From Rhizobium sp. ASV8 (GTDB taxonomy: Bacteria > Pseudomonadota > Alphaproteobacteria > Rhizobiales > Rhizobiaceae), in assembly GCF_016429255.1 (NCBI RefSeq), contig NZ_JAELUG010000005.1, forward strand, positions 1 to 64,000: a stretch of DNA of 64,000 bases, in the 5' to 3' direction. A program made the position numbers and the translations under genes. Below the pieces are notes generated by a model, which made no database searches, had not been told where the DNA came from, and worked only from the letters and a program-made list of their open reading frames with translations. Shown here in pieces: positions 53,083 through 62,484 of this stretch (position 1 is its first letter; every line of letters starts with the position of its first letter).

Positions 53083-53814
53083 ATGGGTCACGGGTTGGAA
53101 GGCAAGAAGGTCGTCATCACGGCGGCAGGGCAGGGCATCGGCCGGGCATCGGCAGAGCGCTTCATCTCGCTTGGCGCACATGTCTACGCCACCGATATCA
53201 ACGAGCAGACGCTTTCCACGCTTGATGGCGCCACGAAGCATGTGTTGAACGTGCTCGATAGCGCCGCCGTCAAGGCTTACGCCGAGGAGATCGGCCCGAT
53301 CGACGTGCTCTTCAATTGCGCCGGTTTCGTTCATGCCGGCACCATTCTCGATTGCGAGGAGAAGGACTGGGATTTCTCCTTCAACCTCAATGCCAAGGCG
53401 ATGTACGTGACCTGCCGCACCTTCCTGCCGGGCATGCTGGAGAAGGGCAAAGGCTCGATCGTCAACATGGCCTCGGTCGCCTCCAGCGTGAAGGGCGTGC
53501 CGAACCGGTTTGCCTATTGCGCCTCCAAGGCTGCCGTCATCGGGCTCACCAAGTCGATCGCCGCCGATTTCGTGGCAAAGGGCATCCGCGCCAACGCCAT
53601 TTGCCCCGGCACCGTCGACAGCCCCTCGCTGCATGAGCGGCTACGGGCAACCGGCGACTATGACAAGGCGATGAAGGATTTTATCGCCCGCCAGCCGATG
53701 GGCCGCATCGCGACCGCCGAGGAGATCGCGGCGCTGGTAACCTATCTCGCCGGCGACGAGGCGGGCTTCACGACTGGCCAGACCCACGTCATCGACGGCG
53801 GCTGGACAGGCTGA
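53083..53814 (+). CDS. SDR family oxidoreductase (2-keto-3-deoxy-fuconate dehydrogenase-like)
   Basis: The product is 243 residues from ATG 53083 (MGHGLEGKKVVITAAGQGIG), with AGGA eight bases upstream. The cofactor loop is TAAGQGIGRAS, the N-C-A-G motif is present, the catalytic Ser-Tyr-Lys appears as Y-C-A-S-K with Ser in MASVASSVKG, and the end reads TTGQTHVIDGGWTG. The pattern matches the DHRS6 / 2-keto-3-deoxy-L-fuconate 4-dehydrogenase group (memory, not a search). It is last in the plus operon and ends before a terminator. Confidence 0.9.
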   Translation: MGHGLEGKKVVITAAGQGIGRASAERFISLGAHVYATDINEQTLSTLDGATKHVLNVLDSAAVKAYAEEIGPIDVLFNCAGFVHAGTILDCEEKDWDFSFNLNAKAMYVTCRTFLPGMLEKGKGSIVNMASVASSVKGVPNRFAYCASKAAVIGLTKSIAADFVAKGIRANAICPGTVDSPSLHERLRATGDYDKAMKDFIARQPMGRIATAEEIAALVTYLAGDEAGFTTGQTHVIDGGWTG

Positions 53815-53835
53815 GCTATCGGTTCACCACTTGGA

Positions 53836-53865
53836 GGCCCCGTATTGCGGGGTCTTCTTTTATTT
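53836..53865 (+). terminator. Intrinsic terminator ending the sugar operon
   Basis: GGCCCCG (53836-53842) pairs with CGGGGTC (53848-53854), including one G-U pair. TTCTTTTATTT follows. It lies 22 bases after the SDR stop. Confidence 0.8.
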
Positions 53866-53922
53866 GACACTCTCATCGGCGAATCGACGTCCTGTAAGAC
53901 GATTTACGATTGGGAGAGCGGC

Positions 53923-54597
53923 ATGGATGCGCAGGGACATTTGCATCGTTCGAGATGGCGGGTCTTGTGGCGTAAGCATCATGTGATTGCAATCTCGGTG
54001 CTTGCCGGCATCGCCGTCTTCCTGCTCCTGACGTCGCGTGATTTCAATGTCGGCAATCTGCTGATTGCCTGGGATACGACGGCCACCGTCTTCGTCGTCT
54101 ACAGTCTCTACCGGATGCTGACTGCCGATGCGCAGCGCATCCGCAAACGATCCGCCGATCTGGATTTTTCAGACGGGTTTCTGCTGTTCCTGTCGATTGC
54201 GGCCGCTATTGCGAGTATCGGCGGCATCGTGCTCGACCTGCTCGGGGTCAAGGATGCTTCACCCGAAGTCGCGTTCTTCCGCGTGATGATGGCGATCGTG
54301 ACGATCCTGATCTCTTGGGCGTTCCTGCACACGCTGTTTACCATTCACTACGCGCATCGGTTCTACAGCGCTTCGGGCAAGGGGCAGGGGCTGAAATTCG
54401 CCGAGCCGGTGGAGGAGCCGATCTATTGGGACTTCCTCTATTTTTCCTTCACTATCGGCGTGGCGGCTCAAACCGCAGATATCGGCATTTCCACGGTTTC
54501 GATGCGTAAGCTGGCGCTTCTCCATGCCATCCTGTCGTTCCTGTTCAACACAACGATCCTGGCTCTCGCCATAAACGTAGGGGCGAGCCTGATCTAG
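53923..54597 (+). CDS. DUF1345 membrane protein
   Basis: The product is 224 residues from ATG 53923 with GGAGAG upstream. There are about five membrane segments (HHVIAISVLAGIAVFLLLTS, then ATVFVVYSLYRML, FLSIAAAIASIGGIVLDLLG, VMMAIVTILISWAFLHTLF, and a C-terminal HAILSFLFNTTILALAINVG). The family segment FAEPVEEPIYWDFLYFSFTI is diagnostic. DUF1345 is common in Gram-negatives with no known role. The frame upstream to 53845 contains the terminator and is rejected. Confidence 0.9.
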   Translation: MDAQGHLHRSRWRVLWRKHHVIAISVLAGIAVFLLLTSRDFNVGNLLIAWDTTATVFVVYSLYRMLTADAQRIRKRSADLDFSDGFLLFLSIAAAIASIGGIVLDLLGVKDASPEVAFFRVMMAIVTILISWAFLHTLFTIHYAHRFYSASGKGQGLKFAEPVEEPIYWDFLYFSFTIGVAAQTADIGISTVSMRKLALLHAILSFLFNTTILALAINVGASLI

Positions 54598-54628
54598 GCC
54601 CGCCCCGATGCGCCAAAGGTCAATGTCG

Positions 54629-54802
54629 TCAGACGACGGCGTTGCCGGCCATGACTGCCAGAACCAGGAACACCAGGAAGATGATCAGGAAGATGCCGAA
54701 GAGCACACGCGCAATGGTTGCGGTTGCCGCCGACACGCCGGAAAAGCCGAAAAAGCCGCTAATCAGCGAAATCACAAAGAAAATGAGAGCCCATTTCAGC
54801 AT
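54629..54802 (-). CDS. DUF1328 (UPF0391) small membrane protein, 57 aa
   Basis: The product is 57 residues, [20 protein letters not shown], then [20 protein letters not shown] and a second hydrophobic stretch to NAVV. It is two membrane helices with the GFxGxSGxxxxxATIA pattern of this family. GGAGA precedes the ATG by eight bases. An EcfG-type promoter lies 33 bases upstream of the start. These small proteins are often in the general stress regulon of alphaproteobacteria (from memory). Confidence 0.9.
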   Translation of the reverse strand: MLKWALIFFVISLISGFFGFSGVSAATATIARVLFGIFLIIFLVFLVLAVMAGNAVV

Positions 54803-54834
54803 TTAGCAGTCTCCTCTGCGTTGTACTTCTTAAA

Positions 54835-54859
54835 GACGCGGGAGACGGGAAATTGTTCC
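54835..54859 (-). promoter_or_regulatory. EcfG-type promoter of the DUF1328 gene
   Basis: On the minus strand GGAAC (54855-54859), a 16-base spacer and CGTC (54835-54838). The last base deviates from CGTT. The DUF1328 start at 54802 is 33 bases downstream. Confidence 0.65.
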
Positions 54860-54953
54860 GAGGGCGTTTTGATTAAGGCCCGATTCTGCCGGTTAAGGCT
54901 GGATCGGGCCTCGTTCATATTGGGGCTTGCCGGCTCTTCGCACGGCTCAGGGC

Positions 54954-55004
54954 GTTCGGCGCTGTAATCGATCCATTGGATCGATTACTTCGGCTACGCC
55001 GAAC
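54954..55004. repeat. Long nested inverted repeat
   Basis: GTAATCGATCCA (54964-54975) pairs with TGGATCGATTAC (54977-54988) with a single base between. Outside it GTTCGGCG (54954-54961) pairs with CGCCGAAC (54997-55004). It starts seven bases after the end of the dehydrogenase gene. Palindromes with a CGATCCA/TGGATCG core are repeated in rhizobial genomes as I recall. Confidence 0.7.
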
Positions 55005-55010
55005 CGCGCC

Positions 55011-56438
55011 TCACCCATGATTGATCATCACATGCCGCACGGCGGTGTAGTCTTCGATGGCGTAGACGGACATGTCCTTGCCGTAGCCTGATTGCTTCAG
55101 GCCGCCATGCGGCATTTCATTGACCAGCATGAAATGGGTGTTGATCCAGGTGCAGCCATATTGCAGGCGGGCAGCCGTCTGCATGCCCCGGCTGATGTCC
55201 TTGGTCCAGACAGAGGAAGCGAGGCCATAGTCGCTGTCATTGGCCCAGGAGACGGCATCGTCGGGATTGGTGAAACGTGTCACCGAGACGACGGGGCCGA
55301 AGACTTCGCGGCGAACGATTTCGTCATCCTGCGTGGCGCCGGCGACGATGGTCGGAGCATAGAAGAAGCCGCGGTCGCCGGAGATCTTGCCGCCGGTAGT
55401 GATCTCGATGTGCTTGTGTTCGGCGGCGCGGGTGACGAAGCTTTCGACGCGGTCGCGCTGGCGCTTCGAGATCAGCGGGCCGATCTCGTTCTCAGTGTCG
55501 TCGGCCTGATTGAATTTGATGCTCGAAACGGCTGATGTCAGGTCGGCGACGAAATTGTCGTAGACCTTGGCGTCGGCATAGATGCGGCAAGCGGCGGTGC
55601 AATCCTGGCCGGCATTGTAGTAGCCGAAGGTCCGGATACCTGACACGACGGCGTCGATATCGGCATCGTCGAAAATGATGACCGGGGCCTTGCCGCCAAG
55701 CTCGAGATGCGTGCGCTTCACCGTCTTGGCGGCTGCCGCGAGCACCTTCTTGCCGGTGGCGACATCACCGGTGATGGAGACCATGCCGATCTTGGGATGG
55801 TTGATCAAAGCGTTGCCGACGCTTTCGCCCCGGCCGAGAATGACGTTGACGACGCCTTCCGGCAGGATGTCAGCCAAAAGCTTCGCCATCTTCAGCGCCG
55901 TCAGCGGCGTCTGCTCGGAGGGTTTGAAGACGACGGTGTTGCCGCCAGCAATTGCCGGTGCCAGCTTCCAGGCCATCATCATCAGCGGATAGTTCCAGGG
56001 CGCGATCGAGCCGACGATGCCGACCGGATCGCGGCGGATCATCGAGGTGTGACCTGGCAGATATTCGCCGGCGACCGGGCCGTGCAGGTTGCGCACCGCG
56101 CCAGCAAAGAAGCGGTAGCAGTCGACGATCGCCGGGATTTCGTCGTTAAGCACGGCGTTGATCGGCTTGCCGCAGTTCAGCGCTTCCAAAGCAGCGAAGC
56201 CTTCGGCATCCCGCTCGATGGCGTCGGCGATCTTGAGCAGGTAGGCCGAGCGCTGGCTCGGCGTCGTCTGCGACCAGCTCGTGAAGGCTTTTTCGGCGGC
56301 GTCGACGGCGGCATCGATCTGGCCGAGGGAAGCCTCCGGCAAACTGAGCACGGCATCGCCTGTCTTCGGGTTAAGAACGCGTTCCTCCGTTTCGGTGCCG
56401 GCTTCGAAGCGGGAGCCGATCAGCATTTGGGTATCCAT
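55011..56438 (-). CDS. Gamma-aminobutyraldehyde dehydrogenase family protein
   Basis: The product is 475 residues from ATG 56438, with GGGAGA upstream. Catalytic residues are Glu in [14 protein letters not shown] and Cys in [14 protein letters not shown]. The cofactor segment [20 protein letters not shown] is present, and [17 protein letters not shown] follows near the C-terminus. It oxidises 4-aminobutanal (from putrescine) to GABA with NAD. Seventeen bases separate it from the preceding permease gene, so it is the last gene of a putrescine uptake and oxidation operon. Confidence 0.88.
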   Translation of the reverse strand: MDTQMLIGSRFEAGTETEERVLNPKTGDAVLSLPEASLGQIDAAVDAAEKAFTSWSQTTPSQRSAYLLKIADAIERDAEGFAALEALNCGKPINAVLNDEIPAIVDCYRFFAGAVRNLHGPVAGEYLPGHTSMIRRDPVGIVGSIAPWNYPLMMMAWKLAPAIAGGNTVVFKPSEQTPLTALKMAKLLADILPEGVVNVILGRGESVGNALINHPKIGMVSITGDVATGKKVLAAAAKTVKRTHLELGGKAPVIIFDDADIDAVVSGIRTFGYYNAGQDCTAACRIYADAKVYDNFVADLTSAVSSIKFNQADDTENEIGPLISKRQRDRVESFVTRAAEHKHIEITTGGKISGDRGFFYAPTIVAGATQDDEIVRREVFGPVVSVTRFTNPDDAVSWANDSDYGLASSVWTKDISRGMQTAARLQYGCTWINTHFMLVNEMPHGGLKQSGYGKDMSVYAIEDYTAVRHVMINHG

Positions 56439-56451
56439 TATTTTCTCCCTT

Positions 56452-57267
56452 TCATTTGCCGCCGCCGGCGATCTGGTCGCCGTCGCGGGTAAGATAGTAG
56501 GCTGCCAGGATCGGCAGGAAGGTGACAAGTACGACGACCATGGCGACGACGTTGGTTACGGGTCGCTGGCGCGGGCGAATGAGTTCCTCCAGCATCCAGA
56601 TCGGCAACGTCATCTGCTGGCCGCCGGTGAAGGTGGTGACGATGACCTCGTCGAAGGACAGCGCGAAGGCAAGCATGCCGCCGGCGAGCAGCGCCGTGCC
56701 GATATTGGGCAGGACCACATGGCGGAAGGTCTGGAAGCCATCGGCACCAAGATCCATGGATGCCTCGATCAGAGAACCGGAGGTGCGGCGGAAGCGGGCG
56801 ACGGCATTGTTATAGACAACGACGACGCAGAAGGTCGCATGACCGAGAACGATCGTCCAGACCGAGAACGGGATATCGAACAGGCTGAAGGCCGAACGAA
56901 GCGCGATGCCGGTGATGATGCCGGGCAGCGCGATCGGCAAGATCACAAGTAGCGAGATAGCCTCGCGACCGAAGAACTTCGTCTGGCTGACGGCCGCGGC
57001 GCAGAGCGTGCCGAGGAGCAGGGCGATTGCGGTTGCGATGGTTGCCACCTGCACCGAGAGCGCCAGCGACGACCAAATATCCGGCCGGTTCCAGGCAATG
57101 CCGAACCATTGCAGCGTGAAGCCCGGCGGCGGCCACTGATAGCTCTTTTCTTCCGTCGTGAAGGCATAGACGAAAATCAACAGGATCGGCAGATGGAGGA
57201 AGAGCAGGCCGCCTGCGGCTGCGGTCTTGAGCGGAAGTGAGGCGCGTTGGCCACGATCAGAGCGCAT
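56452..57267 (-). CDS. Putrescine-type ABC transporter permease 2 (PotC/PotI)
   Basis: The product is 271 residues from ATG 57267 ([14 protein letters not shown]). About six membrane segments are seen, with the EAA loop [20 protein letters not shown] and the characteristic early segment [20 protein letters not shown] of PotC/PotI proteins. The first 11 bases overlap the end of the preceding permease gene. A longer frame (to 57438) runs antisense-like through the other permease and is rejected. Confidence 0.92.
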   Translation of the reverse strand: MRSDRGQRASLPLKTAAAGGLLFLHLPILLIFVYAFTTEEKSYQWPPPGFTLQWFGIAWNRPDIWSSLALSVQVATIATAIALLLGTLCAAAVSQTKFFGREAISLLVILPIALPGIITGIALRSAFSLFDIPFSVWTIVLGHATFCVVVVYNNAVARFRRTSGSLIEASMDLGADGFQTFRHVVLPNIGTALLAGGMLAFALSFDEVIVTTFTGGQQMTLPIWMLEELIRPRQRPVTNVVAMVVVLVTFLPILAAYYLTRDGDQIAGGGK

Positions 57268-58231
57268 CGAAAGCTCCCTGCTTTTTGGCGATCCAGAGAT
57301 AGATGGCCATGATGACGATCGGCACGACCGAGAACGCGGCGGCGAGCGGCACGTTGCCGGCAGTGCCCTGCTGCGCATAGACGGCTTGGCCGATGAAGAG
57401 GCGCGAGGAACCGACGATCTGCGGGATGATGTAATCACCCAAGGTCAGAGAGAAGGTGAAGATGGAGCCAGCGACGATACCCGGTAGCGCGAGCGGCAGC
57501 AGCACGGTGCGGAAGGTCTGGTTCGGCGTCGCGCCGAGATCCGACGAGGCTTCCAGCAGATTGGCCGGCACGCGTTCGAGAGCAGCCTGTGTCGGCAGGA
57601 TCATATAGGGCAGCCAGACATAGACGAAGACCAGGAAGGTGCCGATATAGCTGACCGATAGCGAGTTGCCGCCGATAATGGGCACAGCGAGGACGCCGTC
57701 GAGCAGCCAGCCGAGATGCAGTTTGGCGAAGATCCAGGTGAGGATGCCCTCCTTGGCGAGGATCAGCTTCCAGGCATAGACCTTCACCAGATAGCTCGAC
57801 CAGAGCGGCAGCATAATGCCGAGATAGAACAGCGCCTTCCATTTGCCCTGCGCATAGCGGGCGGCATAGTAGGCGATGGGGAAGGCGACCAGGGCAGAGG
57901 CGACAGTGACGAGGGCGGCCATGACCACCGTGCGCACGATGATGTCGAAATTTGCCGAATTCAGCAGCTGGGCATAGGTTGAGAGCGTGAATTCGTAGTT
58001 CACCAATCCCGAGAAGTCGTCAATCGAGAAGAAGCTCTGCAGCAGCAATGCAATCAGCGCGCCGATATAGATGACGCCGAGCCAAAGCAGCGGCGGCGCC
58101 AGCATCAGGAACAAGAGCAGTTTCGGGCGACGCCAGAAGAGGTCGGAGAGATGACCGAAGACGCCGCCGCGGCTCGGCAAGATCGAAGCCGGCGCTTGTG
58201 CGGGTGAGGTGGGGAAGGCCGCGGCGTTCAT
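57257..58231 (-). CDS. Putrescine-type ABC transporter permease 1 (PotB/PotH)
   Basis: The product is 324 residues from ATG 58231 ([16 protein letters not shown]). Six membrane segments and the EAA loop [20 protein letters not shown] are seen, and [20 protein letters not shown] is typical of PotB. An ATGA overlap with the ATPase gene couples translation, and the end overlaps the next permease. The long frame extending to 59347 in the same phase is spurious upstream of 58231. Confidence 0.92.
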   Translation of the reverse strand: MNAAAFPTSPAQAPASILPSRGGVFGHLSDLFWRRPKLLLFLMLAPPLLWLGVIYIGALIALLLQSFFSIDDFSGLVNYEFTLSTYAQLLNSANFDIIVRTVVMAALVTVASALVAFPIAYYAARYAQGKWKALFYLGIMLPLWSSYLVKVYAWKLILAKEGILTWIFAKLHLGWLLDGVLAVPIIGGNSLSVSYIGTFLVFVYVWLPYMILPTQAALERVPANLLEASSDLGATPNQTFRTVLLPLALPGIVAGSIFTFSLTLGDYIIPQIVGSSRLFIGQAVYAQQGTAGNVPLAAAFSVVPIVIMAIYLWIAKKQGAFDAL

Positions 58232-59214
58232 GCGGCGTCGTCCATATAATGCACATCGGCCGGCTGCCATGCGAGGCGGACGGACGTGCCGGCGTCCGGC
58301 GTCGGCAGACCGGCGGGAACGGTCACATGCAGGTGGGCGCCGTTCGCCTCCACTGAAAGGCGGGTGGCAGCGCCGAGGAAGTTCAGCGCTTTTACGGTTG
58401 CCGGCACGCCGCTCTCTTCGGTCAGGCGGATCGCTTCGGGGCGGAGGCTTGCCCAACGCCGTTCGCCGCCGAGCGATGACATGACCTCTGGGGCAATGAC
58501 GTTGGAGGAGCCGACGAAATCGGCGACGAAGCGGGTTTTCGGCCGCTGATAGATATCGTGCGGCGTGCCGTGCTGCACGATGTAACCGTCGTTGAAGACG
58601 GCGACGCGGTCGGCCATCGAAAGCGCCTCGCCCTGATCGTGGGTGACGAAGACGAAAGTGATGCCGAGCGCCCGTTGCAGCGTTTTCAACTCTTCCTGCA
58701 TCTGCTCTCGCAGCTTCAGATCGAGGGCGCCGAGCGGCTCGTCGAGAAGCAGCACTTTCGGCTTGTTGACCAGCGCCCGGGCGAGCGCCACGCGCTGGCG
58801 TTGGCCGCCGGAGAGCTGGCCGGGGCGGCGAGCGCCGTAGCCCGGCAGCTTCACCAGCTCCAGTGCCTGCTCGGCGGCGCGCTGCCGCTCGGCTTTGCCG
58901 ACACCCTTGACCATCAGCCCGTAGGCGACGTTGTCGAGGATGTTGAGATGCGGAAACAGCGCATAGTCCTGGAAGACCGTGTTGACGTTGCGCCGATAGG
59001 GCGGCACGCCTTCGGCGGTTTCGCCAAAGATTTCGATATGCCCGCCTGTGGGCTGCTCGAAGCCGGCAATCAGTCTGAGGCAGGTGGTCTTGCCGGAACC
59101 GGAAGGGCCGAGCATGGCGAAGAATTCGCCGGGTGCGATTTCCAGATCGACACGGTCCACAGCGCGAACCTGGCCGAAATGGCGCGACACCTGCTGGAAA
59201 CGAACGGCGTTCAT
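58228..59214 (-). CDS. Putrescine-type ABC transporter ATP-binding protein (PotA/PotG)
   Basis: The product is 328 residues from ATG 59214 with GGAGAAACCA upstream. Walker A is GPSGSGKTT, the signature is [13 protein letters not shown], Walker B is VLLLDEPLGALD, and the switch is VTHDQGEAL. PotA-type IEIFGETAEGVPPYRRNVNT follows the first domain, and the TOBE domain lies at about 230-325. It powers uptake through the two downstream-encoded permeases. Confidence 0.95.
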   Translation of the reverse strand: MNAVRFQQVSRHFGQVRAVDRVDLEIAPGEFFAMLGPSGSGKTTCLRLIAGFEQPTGGHIEIFGETAEGVPPYRRNVNTVFQDYALFPHLNILDNVAYGLMVKGVGKAERQRAAEQALELVKLPGYGARRPGQLSGGQRQRVALARALVNKPKVLLLDEPLGALDLKLREQMQEELKTLQRALGITFVFVTHDQGEALSMADRVAVFNDGYIVQHGTPHDIYQRPKTRFVADFVGSSNVIAPEVMSSLGGERRWASLRPEAIRLTEESGVPATVKALNFLGAATRLSVEANGAHLHVTVPAGLPTPDAGTSVRLAWQPADVHYMDDAA

Positions 59215-59357
59215 TGGTTTCTCCAGGGATATGCAGAATGTTTGAAACGATGTCAGCTGGCCCGATCGGGATCTGGTCTGCTGCAGGAGCCGGCGCATCG
59301 GAGTGCCGGCGGGTCGCCGCTCCATCGTTGGGAGCGGCGAGGGCCAATCTCGGCTCG

Positions 59358-60518
59358 TTATCTGCCGCCGATCACGCCGATATAGTCGGAGACCCAGCGA
59401 TGATAGGGCACGCATTCGCCCTGCGTGCTGCATTTCGCAACCGGCGTTCTCCAGAAGCTGATCTTGTCGAAATGGTCGTAGCCGTTGGTAGCGCAACCGC
59501 TGTCGGTCAGGAGTTCATTGCCCTTGCAGGCCGCCGGAACGGAGGGAACGGCGCCGAACCAGGCGGCCGCGTCACCCTGAACCTTGGCCTGGAGGGAATG
59601 TTCCAGCCACATATAGGCGCAGTTCGGATGCTCGCTGTCGGCATGCAGCATGGTGGTGTCGGCCCAGCCCGTCGTTCCCTCTGCCGGGAAGGTCGAGGCG
59701 ATCTTCTGCTTGTCTGATTGCAAGAGGTTCACCTGGAACGGCCAGGAGCCGGAGGCGACGACACCTTCGTTCTTGAAGTCGTCGGTCTGGATCATCGCGT
59801 CATGCCAGTAGCGGCTGACGATCTTGCGCTGGCCGCGCAGCAGTTCCAGAGCGGCCTTGTACTGATCCTCATTGAGTTCGTAAGGGTTCTTGATACCGAG
59901 CTCGGGCTTGTGGGCCATGAGGTAGAGGGCAGCATCGGCGATATAGATCGGACCGTCATAGGCCTGAACGCGGCCCTTGTTGGACTTGCCGTCGGGCAGG
60001 GTCATTTCCTCAAAGACGACATTCCAGCTCTTCGGCGCCTGGCCCTTGAAGGTGTCGGTGTTGTACATCAGCACGTTCGGTCCCCAGAGATAGGGGACGC
60101 CGTAGTGGACGCCGTTGACGGTATGCCAGGGAGCGTTCTTCAGACGTTCGTCGAGGTTTTTCCAGCTTGGGATCAGATCCGTGTTGATCGGCTGGACGCG
60201 CTTGCCGGCCACGAGGCGCAGCGATGCGTCACCCGAGGCGGTGACGAGGTCGAAGCCGCCTTCGTTCATCAGCGCGACCATTTCGTCCGATGTTGCTGCT
60301 GTCTTGACGCTGACCTTGCAGCCGGTTTCCTTTTCGAAGCCGGTGACCCAATCATAGTTCTTGTCGCTCTCGCCGCGCTCGATGTAGCCGGCCCATGCGA
60401 CAATGCTCACGGCGCCTTCGCCCTTGCCGAGCGTCTTCAGCGGCTCGGCGGCAATGACCTGCGTGGCGAAACTTAAGCATGCGAGTGCAGCCGTGCATGA
60501 TTTCAGCAGATGCTTCAT
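59358..60518 (-). CDS. Polyamine-type ABC transporter substrate-binding protein (PotD/PotF)
   Basis: The product is 386 residues, periplasmic, with a signal peptide ending at about Ala23 (LACLSFATQVIA before AEPLKTLGKGEG). The PotD/F family pattern VSIVAWAGYIERGESD, then VKTAATSDEMVALMNEGGFD and LVTASGDASLRLVAGKRVQP is clear. Mature residues in GVPYLWGPNVLMYNTD contact the ligand in this family. It is the first gene of the operon, 143 bases before the ATPase. ATG 60518 is the start. Confidence 0.93.
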   Translation of the reverse strand: MKHLLKSCTAALACLSFATQVIAAEPLKTLGKGEGAVSIVAWAGYIERGESDKNYDWVTGFEKETGCKVSVKTAATSDEMVALMNEGGFDLVTASGDASLRLVAGKRVQPINTDLIPSWKNLDERLKNAPWHTVNGVHYGVPYLWGPNVLMYNTDTFKGQAPKSWNVVFEEMTLPDGKSNKGRVQAYDGPIYIADAALYLMAHKPELGIKNPYELNEDQYKAALELLRGQRKIVSRYWHDAMIQTDDFKNEGVVASGSWPFQVNLLQSDKQKIASTFPAEGTTGWADTTMLHADSEHPNCAYMWLEHSLQAKVQGDAAAWFGAVPSVPAACKGNELLTDSGCATNGYDHFDKISFWRTPVAKCSTQGECVPYHRWVSDYIGVIGGR

Positions 60519-60642
60519 CGGATCCTCCCGGTTTTGCGCCCTGATAGTCTCGATTGTGTAGAGTCAGGGTCTGGCTCTCTTCCCGGGAGAAAAGGTGACG
60601 CGATTTCGCCGCATTCGCAAATTCATTTATCAGAAAGGTGAT

Positions 60643-60657
60643 ATCGGAAATTCCGAT
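60643..60657. promoter_or_regulatory. Palindrome upstream of the polyamine operon
   Basis: ATCGGAAATTCCGAT is a 15-base inverted repeat (7-bp arms, one-base centre), 125 bases before the binding-protein start and just before the next gene's stop. It may be a regulator site, perhaps of the LysR protein at 61354-62262. That link is inference. Confidence 0.5.
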
Positions 60658-60659
60658 TC

Positions 60660-61286
60660 CTAGCCGCGTGTGCGCGTACTGTCGAAGGCCTCGGGCCGCA
60701 GTTTGCCAACCTTCATAAGGTGTTGCAGGGCGTAGGTAACGGAAAGGGCGTCGTCGAGTGCATCATGGCCCAGCAAGGGCGGGTGCTGCACGCCATAGTA
60801 GTCGGCGAGCTTGTTGCTCGGCGTTCTGGCCAGATCCTCGATGGGCATTCCCGCTGCCAGCAGAAGCTTGACTGCATTGTCGAAGCGGCGGGCGGGGATC
60901 GAGGGATGAATTCCGGCGACATAGCAGCTGATCGCCATCATGTTCAGCTCGTCCTTCCCCCAGGACCAGAAGCGGGCGCCGTCCGAGAAACGATCCAGGC
61001 CCGAGATGGCATCCGACAAGGAGATGCCTTCCGACTTGATGTTTTCTTCGGTAATGCCTGTTAGGGTAGTGAAGAACGGGTCGAGCGTATATTGAGCGCC
61101 AAACCTGTCGACGGTGCGAACATAGGCCTTGTAGCTATCCAGAATAGGGAAACCGCTTCCGAGGCCAAGCTTGACGGCGCCGATCTGGGCGACGACTGGA
61201 TCGGGATCGTGGGCGGCGCACCAGTATCTTTGTTGCGACCCTTCAAGGCAAAGGAACTCACAGTCGAATATGATGGCGGTCTTCAT
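60660..61286 (-). CDS. DEDD-type 3'-5' exonuclease-like protein
   Basis: The product is 208 residues from ATG 61286 (MKTAIIFDCEFLCLEGSQQR). Exo motif I is D-C-E in IFDCEFLCLEG, motif II could be Asp in the segment SWGKDELNMM, and motif III is H-D in LGHDALDDALSVTYAL with Asp four residues on. This is the DnaQ/RNase-T exonuclease fold. It is not in a polymerase context, so the nucleic-acid target is unknown. A longer frame through the LysR gene is rejected. Confidence 0.8.
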   Translation of the reverse strand: MKTAIIFDCEFLCLEGSQQRYWCAAHDPDPVVAQIGAVKLGLGSGFPILDSYKAYVRTVDRFGAQYTLDPFFTTLTGITEENIKSEGISLSDAISGLDRFSDGARFWSWGKDELNMMAISCYVAGIHPSIPARRFDNAVKLLLAAGMPIEDLARTPSNKLADYYGVQHPPLLGHDALDDALSVTYALQHLMKVGKLRPEAFDSTRTRG

Positions 61287-61353
61287 ATCTGGGCCTCTCT
61301 GCTGGAACAATCTTCGATTGCATTTCAAGCATCGGCGCCGGCAGATCGCCTTG

Positions 61354-62262
61354 CTACCGCTGCCGTCCGGAGCGCATGCTTTCGGCAACGCCGACGAAGT
61401 CGCGCGCGGCCTGCGGCAGGCTCGATCCCTTCCGCCAGACCATGCCGACCTGTACGACCGGCAAAGAGCCTGAGACATCGCGGCTTTCGATACGATCGCC
61501 TTCGAGTGACCAGGGGCGGTAGACAAGGTCGGGCAGCAGCGCCACGCCGGCACCGGTCGCGACCAGGCTGCGCACCGCCTCGACCGAGCGCGTGCGGAAA
61601 GCAACATGGGGGCGGGCGCCAAGTGCACTCAAAAGCTTGCCGGTGTTCTCTTCGATTTCGTCGATGGTCAGCATGATCAACGGTTCGCGGGTAATATCGG
61701 CAACGCTGATGATATCCGCCGAGACAAGGGGATGGCCCATGGGCAGCCAGAGGCGATAGGGCGAAGTCTCCAGGATCTCGGCCTGCAGCGCCATGCGGTC
61801 GCGCAGGTTTGATATGACCATGACGGCGACATCGAGCTCGCCGCCGACCAACAGATGTTCCAGATAGCCTCCGTTGTCTTCGATGGCGCTGACTTCGACG
61901 CCCGGGCAGGCGCGACGATAGCGGGCCAGCAGGTCGGATAGCACATAGCCGGCAACGAGCGAGGTCACCCCGATATTCAGCGTGCCGCCGGCCTCGTTGC
62001 GCTTGCCTGAAAAGCTGGTTCGCGCATCGGAAACGGTGGCGAGAATCTTGGTCGCGTGGCGCAGAAACTGATGGCCGTTATGGGTGATGGACAGCCCGCG
62101 CGGGTGACGCTCGAACAGCTCGACGCCCAGGTCGCTTTCCAGCTCTTTCAGTGCTTCGGTCACCGACGACTGCGAGATGGACAGGTTCTGCGCCGCCCTG
62201 GTCACGGAACCCTGCTCCGCGACGGCAACGAAGTATTGTAGCTGTCTCAAGGTGAAGGCCAT
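61354..62262 (-). CDS. LysR family transcriptional regulator
   Basis: The product is 302 residues from ATG 62262 (MAFTLRQLQYFVAVAEQGSV). The winged HTH is TRAAQNLSISQSSVTEALKE, and a LysR substrate domain follows (about 90-295: GTLNIGVTSLVAGYVLSDLL, AVRSLVATGAGVALLPDLV). Its target is not visible. It is not divergent from an operon but lies upstream of the exonuclease-like gene and near the polyamine operon. Confidence 0.92.
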   Translation of the reverse strand: MAFTLRQLQYFVAVAEQGSVTRAAQNLSISQSSVTEALKELESDLGVELFERHPRGLSITHNGHQFLRHATKILATVSDARTSFSGKRNEAGGTLNIGVTSLVAGYVLSDLLARYRRACPGVEVSAIEDNGGYLEHLLVGGELDVAVMVISNLRDRMALQAEILETSPYRLWLPMGHPLVSADIISVADITREPLIMLTIDEIEENTGKLLSALGARPHVAFRTRSVEAVRSLVATGAGVALLPDLVYRPWSLEGDRIESRDVSGSLPVVQVGMVWRKGSSLPQAARDFVGVAESMRSGRQR

Positions 62263-62484
62263 GACAGGGTTAGAGCATGTCCGCCGCAGAGAAAGCAAGC
62301 GCTCGTCATAGCTGTGAACGTTCGGACCTTTTTTGGTAAAGTCGTGGCGATGGATGTAAGTTTTGCCTCCGTTTTAAGTATTCCGAAACGCCAAATCCCT
62401 AACGTGAGAGTTGATCATCTTTATCGCCTTGGAGTGGTCTATGCTGGAGCAGTTGGCGTGAGCGCCTTACTGCACATTTTCCGG

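Noticed and set aside
57257..59347. A single 696-codon gene joining the ATPase and permease region
   Set aside because: Only the part from 58231 downstream reads as a permease. The upstream part is out of frame with the ATPase gene and has shadow composition. It is not a fusion.
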